From: Thiocapsa roseopersicina
GTDB taxonomy: Bacteria; Pseudomonadota; Gammaproteobacteria; Chromatiales; Chromatiaceae
Direction: 5' to 3'
DNA: 34,699 bases
Assembly: GCF_900106925.1 (NCBI RefSeq)
Contig: NZ_FNNZ01000032.1
Coordinates: forward strand, 1 to 34,699
Under the pieces are notes generated by a model. The model was not told the origin of the DNA. It did not search any database and saw only the letters and a program-made list of their open reading frames with translations. The position numbers and the translations under genes were made by a program. This document shows positions 25,962 to 33,629 of this stretch, piece by piece. The first letter of the stretch is position 1, and the number at the start of each line of letters is the position of its first letter.

Positions 25962-26171
25962 CTAGGGTCTGTCGGGAGGTGCGGTCGATTCCGGAGGCGC
26001 AACGACCGCGCTCGGGACATCCGAGCCGATATCGGCTGCGGGCGCCGGCACCTCGACGACCGGCGGCTCGGGCAGATAGAGCGGGCCTTTCTGACCGCAG
26101 GCACCGATCATACTCGCGATGCCGAGCACGGTGACGAGGAGGTAGAAAGCTGTTCTGGCCCAGCAGCGCAT
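25962..26171 (-). CDS. lptM: Small LptM/YifL-type lipoprotein
   Basis: A 69-residue lipoprotein: signal peptide MRCWARTAFYLLVTVLGIAS, lipobox ending at the Cys in IGACGQKGPLYLPEPP, then a Pro/Ala-rich tail. GCGQKGPLYLP is the hallmark of LptM (YifL), which in Escherichia coli associates with the LptDE lipopolysaccharide translocon and helps LptD mature. The Pro-rich tail is longer than in enterobacteria. GAGG lies six bases before the ATG. The position directly upstream of lysA/dapF is conserved. Confidence 0.88.
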   Translation of the reverse strand: MRCWARTAFYLLVTVLGIASMIGACGQKGPLYLPEPPVVEVPAPAADIGSDVPSAVVAPPESTAPPDRP

Positions 26172-26220
26172 GCGTGCCTCGTTTTGGGTCGGTCCCGTGA
26201 CGAGCGGGAGTATAACCGGA

Positions 26221-26270
26221 CTTGATCTTGGTCGGGCGGCTCCCGCGGGAGCGGCCCGACCAAGATCAAG
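26221..26270. repeat. 50-base near-perfect palindrome
   Basis: Arms CTTGATCTTGGTCGGGC (26221-26237) and GCCCGACCAAGATCAAG (26254-26270) are exact complements, and the centre GCTCCCGCGGGAGC is itself palindromic. Only the G/G pair at 26238/26253 fails. It lies between the start of lptM and the end of the META gene. The hairpin could block read-through from the META gene into lptM, but no T-tract follows on the - strand. A repeat origin is also possible. Confidence 0.7.
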
Positions 26271-26306
26271 GTGGTTTTCGGGAGAGGGGCGCTCTCCGCC
26301 GACGGT

Positions 26307-26340
26307 GGTTTGTGCCTCGCACGGTTCGGCACAACCTACG
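26307..26340. repeat. REP-like hairpin, second copy of GGTTGTGCC family
   Basis: GGTTTGTGCC pairs with GGCACAACC and is followed by TACG, matching the right half of the element at 13738-13816 (GCACAACCTACG). The loop differs. It sits just past the end of the double-META gene, a typical position for such repeats. Confidence 0.6.
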
Positions 26341-26362
26341 ACGCCTGACGCTTTGATATGCC

Positions 26363-27205
26363 TTAACGCCCCTCGGTCGCCTTCGCGGCGTCGGGGACGA
26401 CCCGGAAACGCGCGGCGGTTGCGCCGTCCTCGGTCGTCAGCCAGAGCTGCTCGCCCTCGATACGATAGCCACGCACGAGTCCGAGCGCCGCGGCGTAGGC
26501 CGCCGCCTGCTCGGCAACCGCCTGCGGACCCCGGCACGCCATGCGGGTGGTGGCGATGGGGCCGATCATGAGCCGACCTTCGTCGAGGGTGTAGCCGCTC
26601 ATGTAACGGTTGCAGCCGTCGGAGCCGGAGAGGGTGCCTTCCGCGGTCAAGGCCAAGGTGATCTCGGTGCCCTTCACGGACGAGACCAGCGCCTGCTTGC
26701 CGTTGTTGTAGGTGTCCAGGCGCCAGGTGACGCCGGCCAAGGGGGTCTCGCCCAGCGCTTCGAGCAGGATCAGGACGGCGCCGTCGGCATCGAGCAGCTC
26801 CAAAGTCCGACCGGCTTGTCGATATCCTGCCACGGCGGCGAGATGCGCCGTGATCGCTTGCTCCAAGGCCATCAAGGATTCCTCGCAGGCCATCATGGTC
26901 ATGGCCATGCGCGGGTCGATCGTCAGACGGTCTCCCACGAGGGTGTAGCCGCCCGAGAAGCTGTTGCAGCCCACGTTGCCCGAGACACGGCCCTCGCCGA
27001 AGACGAGTCGCGGCGGCACCTCGCGGGGCTCGATGGCGACGAGATCGGCCTCGGCGTCGGATCGATAGGCGAGGATCCGCCACGGCGTCGCGTCGATGGA
27101 GGGCGCGGTAGTCTCGGCGCCGTCCGCAGGCGGCGCGTCGGTCGCAAAGGACGGAACGACCATGCCGATCAGGCCGAGAAGGACCATGATTCGAAGGGCT
27201 GACAT
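26363..27205 (-). CDS. Exported protein with two META (HslJ-like) domains
   Basis: A 280-residue protein with an N-terminal signal peptide (MSALRIMVLLGLIGMVVPSF, then A). The first META domain runs about residues 40-150 (NVGCNSFSGGYTLVGDRLTI, MTMMACEESLMALEQAI) and the second about 155-265 (SGSDGCNRYMSGYTLDEGRL, TTRMACRGPQAVAEQAA). Both keep the GCN and MAC cysteines that can pair in this fold. META/HslJ proteins are periplasmic or outer-membrane-associated and linked to heat stress or novobiocin tolerance in E. coli; no enzymatic activity is known. AAGAGGA lies eight bases before the start. The tandem arrangement suggests internal duplication. Confidence 0.88.
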   Translation of the reverse strand: MSALRIMVLLGLIGMVVPSFATDAPPADGAETTAPSIDATPWRILAYRSDAEADLVAIEPREVPPRLVFGEGRVSGNVGCNSFSGGYTLVGDRLTIDPRMAMTMMACEESLMALEQAITAHLAAVAGYRQAGRTLELLDADGAVLILLEALGETPLAGVTWRLDTYNNGKQALVSSVKGTEITLALTAEGTLSGSDGCNRYMSGYTLDEGRLMIGPIATTRMACRGPQAVAEQAAAYAAALGLVRGYRIEGEQLWLTTEDGATAARFRVVPDAAKATEGR

Positions 27206-27574
27206 GCGCAAGATCCTCTTGATTTCGGTTGGTTGGGTCACTGGTTGGTCATCGACGCAGTGAGCGCGGAGCACCGTGCGCCGGCGTGAAAGATGCCCTG
27301 TCGATCGGTTGAGTGCAGCGTCACCCGGGCAGTGTAACCCTCCCCGCAACACCTGCCGAGTCGTCGCAGGAAACCCCTGAGGGAGAACCCGAGCGAATCG
27401 CTTGAGCCGCGACCCGGAATCGGCTTAATCTCCGGATTCGCGGGATCTGGCTCGCAGATCCCGGCTCACCAAACTCCGCGCCGACGAGGGCAAGCCGGCA
27501 ACACGATGTGCGAGGTGGATCCGCTCCATGACAGGGCCAAAGTCCGAGACTCCGATACGCAGGGATCCACATCC
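27206..27574. other. Divergent intergenic region, META gene / TolC-like gene
   Basis: No coding region supported in 369 bases. It should carry promoters for both flanking genes. A perfect hairpin, GGGATCTG-gctcg-CAGATCCC, lies at 27442-27462, about 113 bases before the TolC-like start, and could be an operator or leader structure. No clear sigma-70 pair was recognised. Confidence 0.4.
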
Positions 27575-28564
27575 ATGAGGGCCGGGGGGCGCCGGTGTGC
27601 GCTCGGATGCCGTATCTTCGTCCTGCTTGCCGGAGCCGTCTTCACCGTTCCGGCGGCGGCCCTCTCCGATCCGCTCGGCTTGGAGGAGGCTCTGGAGACC
27701 GCGTCCGGTCACCCGCGGGTTGCGGCCTCGCCCGAGGTCGTCGGCCTCCTGCCCCGCCGCCAATCGCTCTACCTGGACTGTCAGCGGCTGGCATTTCGCA
27801 GCTCGAGCGTCGCCGACCCCGAGCGGAACCGCCCGCTCGAACCCCTGATCAGCGCCCGGGACGCGCATCGCCTGGAGATCATGGAGCGCTTCTTTGACGT
27901 ACTCCTCGCCGATCTGAGCTTCTCCACCGAGAGCGAGGCCATGGCGGTCGCCTACATCCAGTTCGACCGCGCCTCCGTGCGCAACGAGCTCGGCCAGATC
28001 TCGCCGCTGCGTGTCCTGGAGCTGGAGTCGGTCTATCAGGAGATTCTGCACCGCCGGGCCGCAAGCGAGATCAGCCAGCAGTTGACGCGTGCACTGCTCG
28101 CACAGGCGCTCGGTACTCCGGCCGATCTGCCGCGCAACCTGCTGCAGCCCACACTCGCGATGCCGCCGGAGACCCCGCCGACGCTGGAGACCATCCTCGC
28201 ACAGGCGGTCGATACCCCGGTCGTGCGCGATTTGATGGCCGGCCGCTCGCAGGCCGATCGGGATCTCATCGCGCTCGAGGTCCGCCAGCAGGCGCTGGAG
28301 CTGTTGCTGCGTCTACGCGCACTGAGCGCGGCCGAGCGCAACTTGCAGACCGAGCTGGCCTGGCGCGATCTGAAGCTCGACGAAAGTCGCACACTCTACG
28401 AGCAGGAGGTGACCGCCGATCTGGGTTACTCCATGAGTCAACAAACCCAGACCCGGCAGCAGAGTCAACGGGTGAGCTTCTGCCGCGCACTGGTGTGGGC
28501 GGAGCTTGAGGCCCTTGCCGGGCAGCCCCTCGCCGAAGCGGCAGACGGAGAACAGAATCAATGA
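27575..28564 (+). CDS. TolC-like periplasmic/outer-membrane helical protein (short)
   Basis: A 329-residue protein with signal peptide (MRAGGRRCALGCRIFVLLAG ... AAA) and a TolC-style opening PLGLEEALETASGHPRV. Two long helical regions follow (about 85-160 with FFDVLLADLSFSTESEAMAV; about 235-320 with LDESRTLYEQEVTADLGYSM and FCRALVWAELEALAGQPLAE), resembling the periplasmic helices of outer-membrane efflux proteins. At 329 residues it is over 100 residues shorter than normal TolC proteins, and I cannot find the beta segments that form the outer-membrane barrel, so it may not be a channel. The start at Met 27575 fits the signal peptide. Its stop overlaps the adaptor gene start (ATGA). Confidence 0.65.
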   Translation: MRAGGRRCALGCRIFVLLAGAVFTVPAAALSDPLGLEEALETASGHPRVAASPEVVGLLPRRQSLYLDCQRLAFRSSSVADPERNRPLEPLISARDAHRLEIMERFFDVLLADLSFSTESEAMAVAYIQFDRASVRNELGQISPLRVLELESVYQEILHRRAASEISQQLTRALLAQALGTPADLPRNLLQPTLAMPPETPPTLETILAQAVDTPVVRDLMAGRSQADRDLIALEVRQQALELLLRLRALSAAERNLQTELAWRDLKLDESRTLYEQEVTADLGYSMSQQTQTRQQSQRVSFCRALVWAELEALAGQPLAEAADGEQNQ

Positions 28565-29334
28565 CGAAACAGGCGTGGATCATCGCCCTCGGCGTGCTCA
28601 TGTTCGCCACGGAGGCATTTGCGGCCGAGGAGCTCAAAGGCTGGCTCGAATGGGTGCATGAGGTCGAGATGCGTGTGCTCGAAAACGGCGTGGTCGACGA
28701 GGTCCTCGTCAGCGCCGGTCAGCATGTCGCGAAGGGCGATCTCCTCTTGAGGATGGATCAGCGCGAGGCCCAAGCCAGGCTTCTGGAGGCCAAGGCGCGC
28801 GTCGCCAGGGCGCGCGTGGAGGTGGAGAAGGCCGGGCGTGATCTTACCCGCAGCCAAGAGCTGTTCGATCGCGGCTTGATCGCCATCGAAGAGCTCAAGG
28901 ACGCCGAGCTCGAGCAGCTCGCCGCCACGGCGGAGGAGGAAGCCGCGAAGGCGGCCGAGGCCACGGCACTTGTCGCACTCGAGCACACCGAGCTGCGTGC
29001 CCCTTTCGACGGGATCGTGGTCTCGCGCAAGGTCTGGAACGGCGCAGTGATCTACAAGACCATCCAGCAGGAGCCCCTGATCGTGATCGCGCCGGACGAT
29101 CAGATGCTCGCCCGCGCCCTCGTCACCGCCGGCACGCTGCGACGCTTCAAACCGGGCCAGCCGGCTCGCATCAAGATCGACGGGGCCATGCGCGACGGGC
29201 GCGTCTACAGCCTCGGCGTCCAGGCCGTGCGCGTCGAGCTCGAAGGCGCCGTCTACTATCTCGACATCATCTTCGACCGCCGCCCGAACGAGCTGCTGCG
29301 GCCTTCCGAGACCGTGCAGATAGTTTTGCCCTGA
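28561..29334 (+). CDS. HlyD/RND-type periplasmic adaptor protein
   Basis: A 257-residue secreted protein (signal peptide MTKQAWIIALGVLMFATEAF, cleavage after AFA). It has the first lipoyl half-motif (GVVDEVLVSAGQHVAKGDLL), an alpha-helical hairpin at about residues 60-130, the second lipoyl half (TELRAPFDGIVVSRKVWNG) and a beta-barrel domain (FKPGQPARIKIDGAMRDGRV). These are membrane-fusion/adaptor features; the protein is shorter than most RND adaptors and lacks an obvious membrane-proximal domain. It is translationally coupled to the TolC-like gene by a four-base overlap. No inner-membrane pump gene follows, which is unusual. Confidence 0.82.
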   Translation: MTKQAWIIALGVLMFATEAFAAEELKGWLEWVHEVEMRVLENGVVDEVLVSAGQHVAKGDLLLRMDQREAQARLLEAKARVARARVEVEKAGRDLTRSQELFDRGLIAIEELKDAELEQLAATAEEEAAKAAEATALVALEHTELRAPFDGIVVSRKVWNGAVIYKTIQQEPLIVIAPDDQMLARALVTAGTLRRFKPGQPARIKIDGAMRDGRVYSLGVQAVRVELEGAVYYLDIIFDRRPNELLRPSETVQIVLP

Positions 29335-29386
29335 GCACGCAGCACGGCGGGCAAATCGATGCTTGAGCACGCCTTCCCTAACCCGA

Positions 29387-29785
29387 TCAGACCCAGCTCT
29401 CGATGCTCAACCCGCGCACACGCTGAAACTCTCTCACGTTGTTGGTCACGAGTGTGCAATTAAGGTGTAGAGCATGCGCCGCGATCAGCAGGTCGTTGGA
29501 ACCAATCGGCGTTCCTTGGGTTTCCAGTTCATGACGTATCTCTGTGTAGTTATCGGACGCAGCTTGCGGCCAATCCAGCACCGGACAGTAAGCCAGAAAG
29601 TCCGCCAAGGCCGCTGCATTCTCCTCCCGACGCTGACTCTTCCGGATGCCGAATCGCAGCTCGGCCAGCACGATGGCGGACAAGCCGACCTCACCGATCG
29701 CAACCCGTCGTAACCGCGCCTGCACCCCGGGAGGGTGGCGTTTCATGATGTAGATGCAGATGTCGGTATCGAGCATCCAGCGCAT
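29387..29785 (-). CDS. vapC: VapC-type PIN-domain toxin
   Basis: A 132-residue PIN-domain ribonuclease. Acidic active-site residues are Asp6 in MLDTDICIYIMK, Glu42 in LAELRFGI and Asp98 in GSNDLLIAAHAL, with the following TLVTNNVREFQRV typical of VapC. VapC toxins cleave tRNA or rRNA and are held inactive by VapB. The ATG overlaps the vapB stop by one base (TGATG), the classical antitoxin-first order. It converges on the adaptor gene with a 52-base gap. Confidence 0.92.
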   Translation of the reverse strand: MRWMLDTDICIYIMKRHPPGVQARLRRVAIGEVGLSAIVLAELRFGIRKSQRREENAAALADFLAYCPVLDWPQAASDNYTEIRHELETQGTPIGSNDLLIAAHALHLNCTLVTNNVREFQRVRGLSIESWV

Positions 29786-30063
29786 CAGAGATTTTCCCTG
29801 GATTGCGGAGGCGGGTCGTCGACGGTGTCTGGCACATCGCCGGTGAGGCGCCGTCCGCGCGCAAAGTAGTCATTCCATGAACGCGGCTTGGGCGTGAGCA
29901 CGATGCTGTCGCCCTCTCGGCGAATCAGCACCTCCTCAGCGTCAATCTCGAGGTCACGAGGCAAGCGCACGGCCTGGTTGCTCCCGTTGCGAAAGAGTCG
30001 TGCAGTGCGCGGAAGGATCGGCTCAGTTGCGGGCACGGGTGCGGGAGCCCGGGGGTCAGTCAT
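29785..30063 (-). CDS. vapB: VapB-type antitoxin (AbrB/MazE-like)
   Basis: A 92-residue protein with the swapped-hairpin DNA-binding domain TARLFRNGSNQAVRLPRDLE and EEVLIRREGDSIVLTPKP, then a tail (SWNDYFARGRRLTGDVPDTV) that should wrap the VapC active site. An N-terminal Pro/Ala-rich extension of about 20 residues precedes the fold; AGAGG lies a few bases before the ATG. A palindromic operator lies just upstream, consistent with autorepression by the VapBC complex. Confidence 0.9.
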   Translation of the reverse strand: MTDPRAPAPVPATEPILPRTARLFRNGSNQAVRLPRDLEIDAEEVLIRREGDSIVLTPKPRSWNDYFARGRRLTGDVPDTVDDPPPQSRENL

Positions 30064-30075
30064 AGTAGCCTCTCA

Positions 30076-30098
30076 AGCCTATGCAATTGCCATAGGCT
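30076..30098. promoter_or_regulatory. Palindromic operator of vapBC
   Basis: AGCCTATG (30076-30083) and CATAGGCT (30091-30098) are exact complements around a CAATTGC centre. The site begins 13 bases upstream of the vapB start. Position and symmetry fit binding by the AbrB-type VapB dimer; the function is inference from the family. Confidence 0.65.
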
Positions 30099-30131
30099 AA
30101 ACGTCGAAGACCATCCGGGTCAATCTTCGCG

Positions 30132-30828
30132 GTGCGGAGTCAATGCGACGAGGTTCCACTACCTTCGCTCACCACCCCGAACGCGCAGCCGATCGCGAGC
30201 CTGGCGGTCTTGGCGGACCAGGGCGCCGGCTGGAAGCCGGATGGGTTCGATCTGGAGCAGCTCGGCTGCACGCATCGGTTTCGCTTTCCGGTGGTCAAAC
30301 TGCTGGACTACGCCGATCGACTCGCTGCGTTGGAAGCGGGTGCGAATCCCTTCGCCCTGATCAACGCCGCACATCTCTTACACGACGCGGACGCGCCATG
30401 ACCCGCAGGCGCGCTATGGCTTCAAGCGCCGGCTGGTGCGCCTGCTGTATCGGCATGCCCGGGAGCGCCAGCGGATCCTCGATCTGTTCGCCGTCATCGA
30501 CTGGATGATGCGGCTGCCGGATGCGCTGGAGCAGGCGCTGTGGAACGAGATTCAAACGATTGAAGGAGAGCGCAAGATGGCGTACGTGACCAGTGTCGAG
30601 CGTCTGGCGATCCAGCGCGGGCTGCAGCAAGGCGAGGAAAAGGGCCGGGTCGAGGGTCGTGTGGAGGGTCGCGTCGAGTTCCTTACGCGCTTGCTCACCA
30701 AGCGTTTCGGCCCGCTGTCGGCCGAGATCCAGGCGCGGCTCGCCCGGACCCCGACCGACCAATTGGAGCGCTGGGGCGAGCGTCTCCTGGATGCCGAATC
30801 CCTTGATGGCGTGTTCGACGAGCATTGA
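30132..30828 (+). pseudogene. Broken Rpn/DUF4351-type transposase-nuclease-like gene
   Basis: Two frames together give one recognisable protein. The first (to about 30380) reads ASLAVLADQGAGWKPDGFDL and FRFPVVKLLDYADRLAALEA then NPFALINAAHLL; the second, shifted by one base, continues TRTRHDPQARYGFKRRLVRL, IDWMMRLPDALEQALWNEI, YVTSVERLAIQRGLQQGEEK and the C-terminal RLLTKRFGPL...LERWGERLLDAESL (DUF4351-like). This family (Rpn/PD-(D/E)XK-related) is normally around 300 residues. The N-terminal nuclease region is missing, cut near 30130 next to the vapBC promoter. Both the truncation and the shift near 30380 indicate a decayed gene. An in-frame repeat, GRVEGRVEGRVE, is present near 30645. Confidence 0.8.
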
Positions 30829-31237
30829 GCTGACGACCGTCCTGCGGCAAGCTTTCGCCGCCGCCTTATCGGCGGATTCACCGGCTCAGTTCATCGACGC
30901 GGCCACATCGGCAGTGTCCAGGTCGCCGCCCGCGACTGCTTGGGTACGCCGGATTCATCCGGCTACCCCGTGGACGGGCGACTTCAGTCGCCCGAGCGCA
31001 CCCGCGCCGCGGACTGAAGTTCGCCTCCCCAGGGTGCCGACTGAACTCGGCGTACCCCCCAGGGGCGCGTCCGGCGTTTCGCGTCCGGTCGGGGGACCCA
31101 AGAGGCCTGGACGAAACGATAACCAAAGCCTCGATCTGGACGATGCGCCGCGTCGCACGCCTTCACGTCCACTGATCTCGCAAGCGGAGGGCGGCAATCC
31201 TTTGCCGTCACGGCCTCTTCGGCGCTCGCTTTATGTC
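30829..31237. other. Gene-free stretch with clustered short palindromes
   Basis: About 400 bases between the broken gene and the end of the TadG-like gene with no supported coding region. It contains three related palindromes: GCCGGATTCATCCGGC (30948-30963), GGGCGACTTCAGTCGCCC (30976-30993) and GCCGACTGAACTCGGC (about 31037-31052), plus a half-copy GCGGACTGAAGTTCGCC between them. The tadG cluster may terminate here. Confidence 0.55.
30976..30993. repeat. Short palindromic repeat, second copy
   Basis: GGGCGACTTCAGTCGCCC is identical to the core of the palindrome at 15804-15823. It is embedded in a group of similar palindromes with a CTGAA/TTCAG loop. Confidence 0.65.
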
Positions 31238-32494
31238 TCAGTTGACCAAGACGGGAATGAGCGAGCGGATTCCGAAGTTACGGACTCCGGTGAGACCGCC
31301 GGGCTCAGCGGGTTGGCAGTCGGGGGCGAAGAAGATGGTTTTATGCGGATACTCAAAATCAGTTGTGCTGCCCTTGTTGAATGGCAGACCCACGATTCCA
31401 AAGCTTGTCACGAAATCGTTCCAACGAATTTGGCCGTCCGTCGAGGTATTGGACCAACTCCCCAGGCTCGGATCGACATAGCCCATCTCCGTTGGCGCGT
31501 CGGCGACTTTAGCGGGATCGCTCGTGATCCAAAGGACGCTGACCGAGACGGTTCCGACGACCGGCGCGCAGGGTCTGTTGCCGGCGCAGGCAATTACGGG
31601 CAAGACCATGTTCCAAGGATCCGTCTTTTCGGTCCTATCCTCCCAGCAGTCATAAAGCTCACTGTATGCTGAATTGACCTGGCCATCGTTTGTTTGAAGC
31701 TCCAAACCGAACAAGACTCGGTCGCGATTACCCCCGGCACAGACCTGTGATTTGAGATCGCTGGCGTTCGCGGCGCCGCCGCAGGTCTCGTTCTGCTCCA
31801 GATTCGCCCATCGGGCGGTATCCGTGGTCGCCGGAATGAAAGTCCCAACAGAGCATTGTGAGAAATCGCCACTGCTGTCCAACAAGGATTCCTGGCAGAT
31901 CGCAATGGGTTGATCGACCTCTTCAGGTTCGATCGAGCCCGAGAAACCACGATAAGCGACTGAGACTGCTTGGGTGTTATAGCCGTCGAAGCCCAAAATC
32001 TGCCCGAAGAAGGCTTGGACGGGCGTTCCGCGACGTTCCGTGATGACCTGTACCGCGTTGACGTCCCCCGAGCAGAAGTTGTTTAGGTTGTTGCAGCTCG
32101 ACGGATCCCCGGAGAACGACTTGTCGATGAAATTGTCTGCGGGCGGGTCGGCTGGCTGGGCACGAAATGTGCCGCCGCCGCCGGTCTCGAAACTCCAGTG
32201 ACCGACAGTCACACTCGCGACCTCGACCGCATTGCCGCGCGCATTGTTGGCCGTGGCGGCTTCACGGGCGCGGGTGTTCACGAGTCCACGTCGGATCAGG
32301 GTGCCGTCCTCGTCATCGAAAAGCTCGCGCGCGCCGGCCAAGGCGCCCGCATCGGCCGCATTTTGCAATTCGGCCGCTCCGACGAAGATGTTGTTGCCAT
32401 CCAAAGCCAGTGCTCCGACACCAAGTAAGCCGATTAAGCCGAACAGCCAGAACACGAACGTCGCGCCCCTTTGGCGAATGCGTGGATTACACAT
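31238..32494 (-). CDS. tadG: TadG-like Flp-pilus assembly protein
   Basis: A 418-residue protein with an N-terminal membrane helix (RGATFVFWLFGLIGLLGVGA, residues 9-28) directly followed by the Tad signature AAELQNAADAGALAGAREL. The rest is predicted extracytoplasmic, with several cysteines (ICQESLL, FSQCSVG, NETCGGAANA, VCAGGNRD, IACAGNRPCAPVV) that could form disulfides. TadG-like proteins help assemble Flp/tight-adherence pili. It is last in a leftward cluster with two TadE-like genes and a TPR lipoprotein-like gene; the gap to the preceding gene is about 100 bases. Confidence 0.82.
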   Translation of the reverse strand: MCNPRIRQRGATFVFWLFGLIGLLGVGALALDGNNIFVGAAELQNAADAGALAGARELFDDEDGTLIRRGLVNTRAREAATANNARGNAVEVASVTVGHWSFETGGGGTFRAQPADPPADNFIDKSFSGDPSSCNNLNNFCSGDVNAVQVITERRGTPVQAFFGQILGFDGYNTQAVSVAYRGFSGSIEPEEVDQPIAICQESLLDSSGDFSQCSVGTFIPATTDTARWANLEQNETCGGAANASDLKSQVCAGGNRDRVLFGLELQTNDGQVNSAYSELYDCWEDRTEKTDPWNMVLPVIACAGNRPCAPVVGTVSVSVLWITSDPAKVADAPTEMGYVDPSLGSWSNTSTDGQIRWNDFVTSFGIVGLPFNKGSTTDFEYPHKTIFFAPDCQPAEPGGLTGVRNFGIRSLIPVLVN

Positions 32495-32596
32495 CTATCG
32501 GTCCTCCCTAAGTCTCGCCGAGATCCCTGGCGGTCTATCGATTACGGCTCATCCGCGAGCGATCAACCGGTGAACCGGCCGCGCGCCGGGTCTTGT

Positions 32597-33076
32597 TTAG
32601 CGTCGCATCCGCATATCGGTGCGGGCGACCAAATTAATGTTGACGATGCCGTCTGCGAAGCTTGGTAGAAACAGAAAACGGTGAGGGTAGGTCAGGGTCA
32701 CGGTGACCTGGCTGCCGACGGGCGTTACAACGACGTCATCCTCGCCCAGATCCCCGGAGCCATTCCAATCGATCCGAGCTCCGTTGAACGCATCAAGAGC
32801 GGCTGTGACGGGATCGACCCGAGGCTCGGGGACACGGATGGCCTCGCGCGCGGCGGCCCGGCTGGCGTTCGTCAAGATCGCCTGATTGAAGAAGCCCACC
32901 GAGATCTCGACAATACCGAGCAACACCGCGAGTGCGATGGGGGTCAGAATCGCGAGCTGGACCATGTCGGCGGCGCCGGCCTGACCCCGGCGTCGCGCGA
33001 TCGACGTCAACCCCCCGATACGAGGACGGACGACAATTCCGGAAAACCGCTCTGATCGATGGCTCTTGGTCGACAT
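32597..33076 (-). CDS. TadE-like pilus assembly protein (second copy)
   Basis: A 159-residue protein with a basic N-terminus, GQAGAADMVQLAILTPIALA leading into the membrane helix at about residues 41-62, then FNQAILTNASRAAAREAIRV, the TadE/TadG-like signature. The periplasmic part is beta-rich (VTPVGSQVTVTLTYPHRFLF). Start chosen at MSTKSHRS because GGAG lies nine bases upstream; an in-frame ATG at 33091 (MEYKK) is an alternative seven bases after the preceding stop. TadE proteins are pseudopilin-like minor components of Flp pili. Confidence 0.82.
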   Translation of the reverse strand: MSTKSHRSERFSGIVVRPRIGGLTSIARRRGQAGAADMVQLAILTPIALAVLLGIVEISVGFFNQAILTNASRAAAREAIRVPEPRVDPVTAALDAFNGARIDWNGSGDLGEDDVVVTPVGSQVTVTLTYPHRFLFLPSFADGIVNINLVARTDMRMRR

Positions 33077-33098
33077 CTTCTTGTACTCCATGGGGAGC

Positions 33099-33617
33099 TC
33101 ATTCCACGCGCATGACTGCTCGCGCGCGTTGGGGATAATCGAACGCGCTGGCGAGCACAGACGTGACGGGCCCCCGGAATTGAAATGCGGTGTCGACGCG
33201 CACCTCCTCTCCCGGAGCGACGACCGGGGTTGCTGTCGCGACCGTGGCCCCGCGCAAGCGAAGCACAGGGTCAGCCGGATCCTCGGCGGTGAAGGACACG
33301 ACAAAGTTTTCCGTCCAATCCGTGATGGAGTCCAAGATAGCGTCGCGATGAATCCGCTGATCCTCCCTCGGATCGCTATCCGATGTGATCTGCGGCGGAT
33401 CCACCCAAAAGAGGGATGCCTCGCGCGCGCCCAACCGGGTCGCGTGCACCAAGACGCCCTGGTTATACATGGCCACCGCAAACTCGATGATGGCGAACAT
33501 GAGTGTGAGGCTGAGCCCGATCGTCAGGGCGAACTCGACCGTCGTGGCGCCTTGCTGAGGTCCGAGCCGGGCCGAGCTGTGGAGTCGTGGCCTTGAATGT
33601 TGAATGTCGGAATTCAT
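33099..33617 (-). CDS. tadE: TadE-like pilus assembly protein (first copy)
   Basis: A 172-residue protein whose N-terminus contains QQGATTVEFALTIGLSLTLM, the TadE-like prepilin-type stretch: a Glu at the fifth hydrophobic position, as in pseudopilins, and a membrane helix at about residues 25-47. MYNQGVLVHATRLGAREASL follows, paralleling the second copy. Strong GAGGAGG ribosome site. It starts 12 bases after the TadD-like gene and is followed by the second TadE-like gene, so the group is an operon. Confidence 0.85.
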   Translation of the reverse strand: MNSDIQHSRPRLHSSARLGPQQGATTVEFALTIGLSLTLMFAIIEFAVAMYNQGVLVHATRLGAREASLFWVDPPQITSDSDPREDQRIHRDAILDSITDWTENFVVSFTAEDPADPVLRLRGATVATATPVVAPGEEVRVDTAFQFRGPVTSVLASAFDYPQRARAVMRVE

Positions 33618-33629
33618 TCGTTGACCTCC

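Noticed and set aside
25962-27083. Leftward 373-residue frame covering lptM and the META gene
   Set aside because: Only its last 69 codons form a real gene (lptM). The upstream part is an alternate frame of the META gene.
30640-30675. Tandem repeat GGTCGTGTGGAGGGTCGCGT as a possible CRISPR or VNTR
   Set aside because: It is a short in-frame coding repeat (GRVEGRVEGRVE) common in this protein family, with no spacers.
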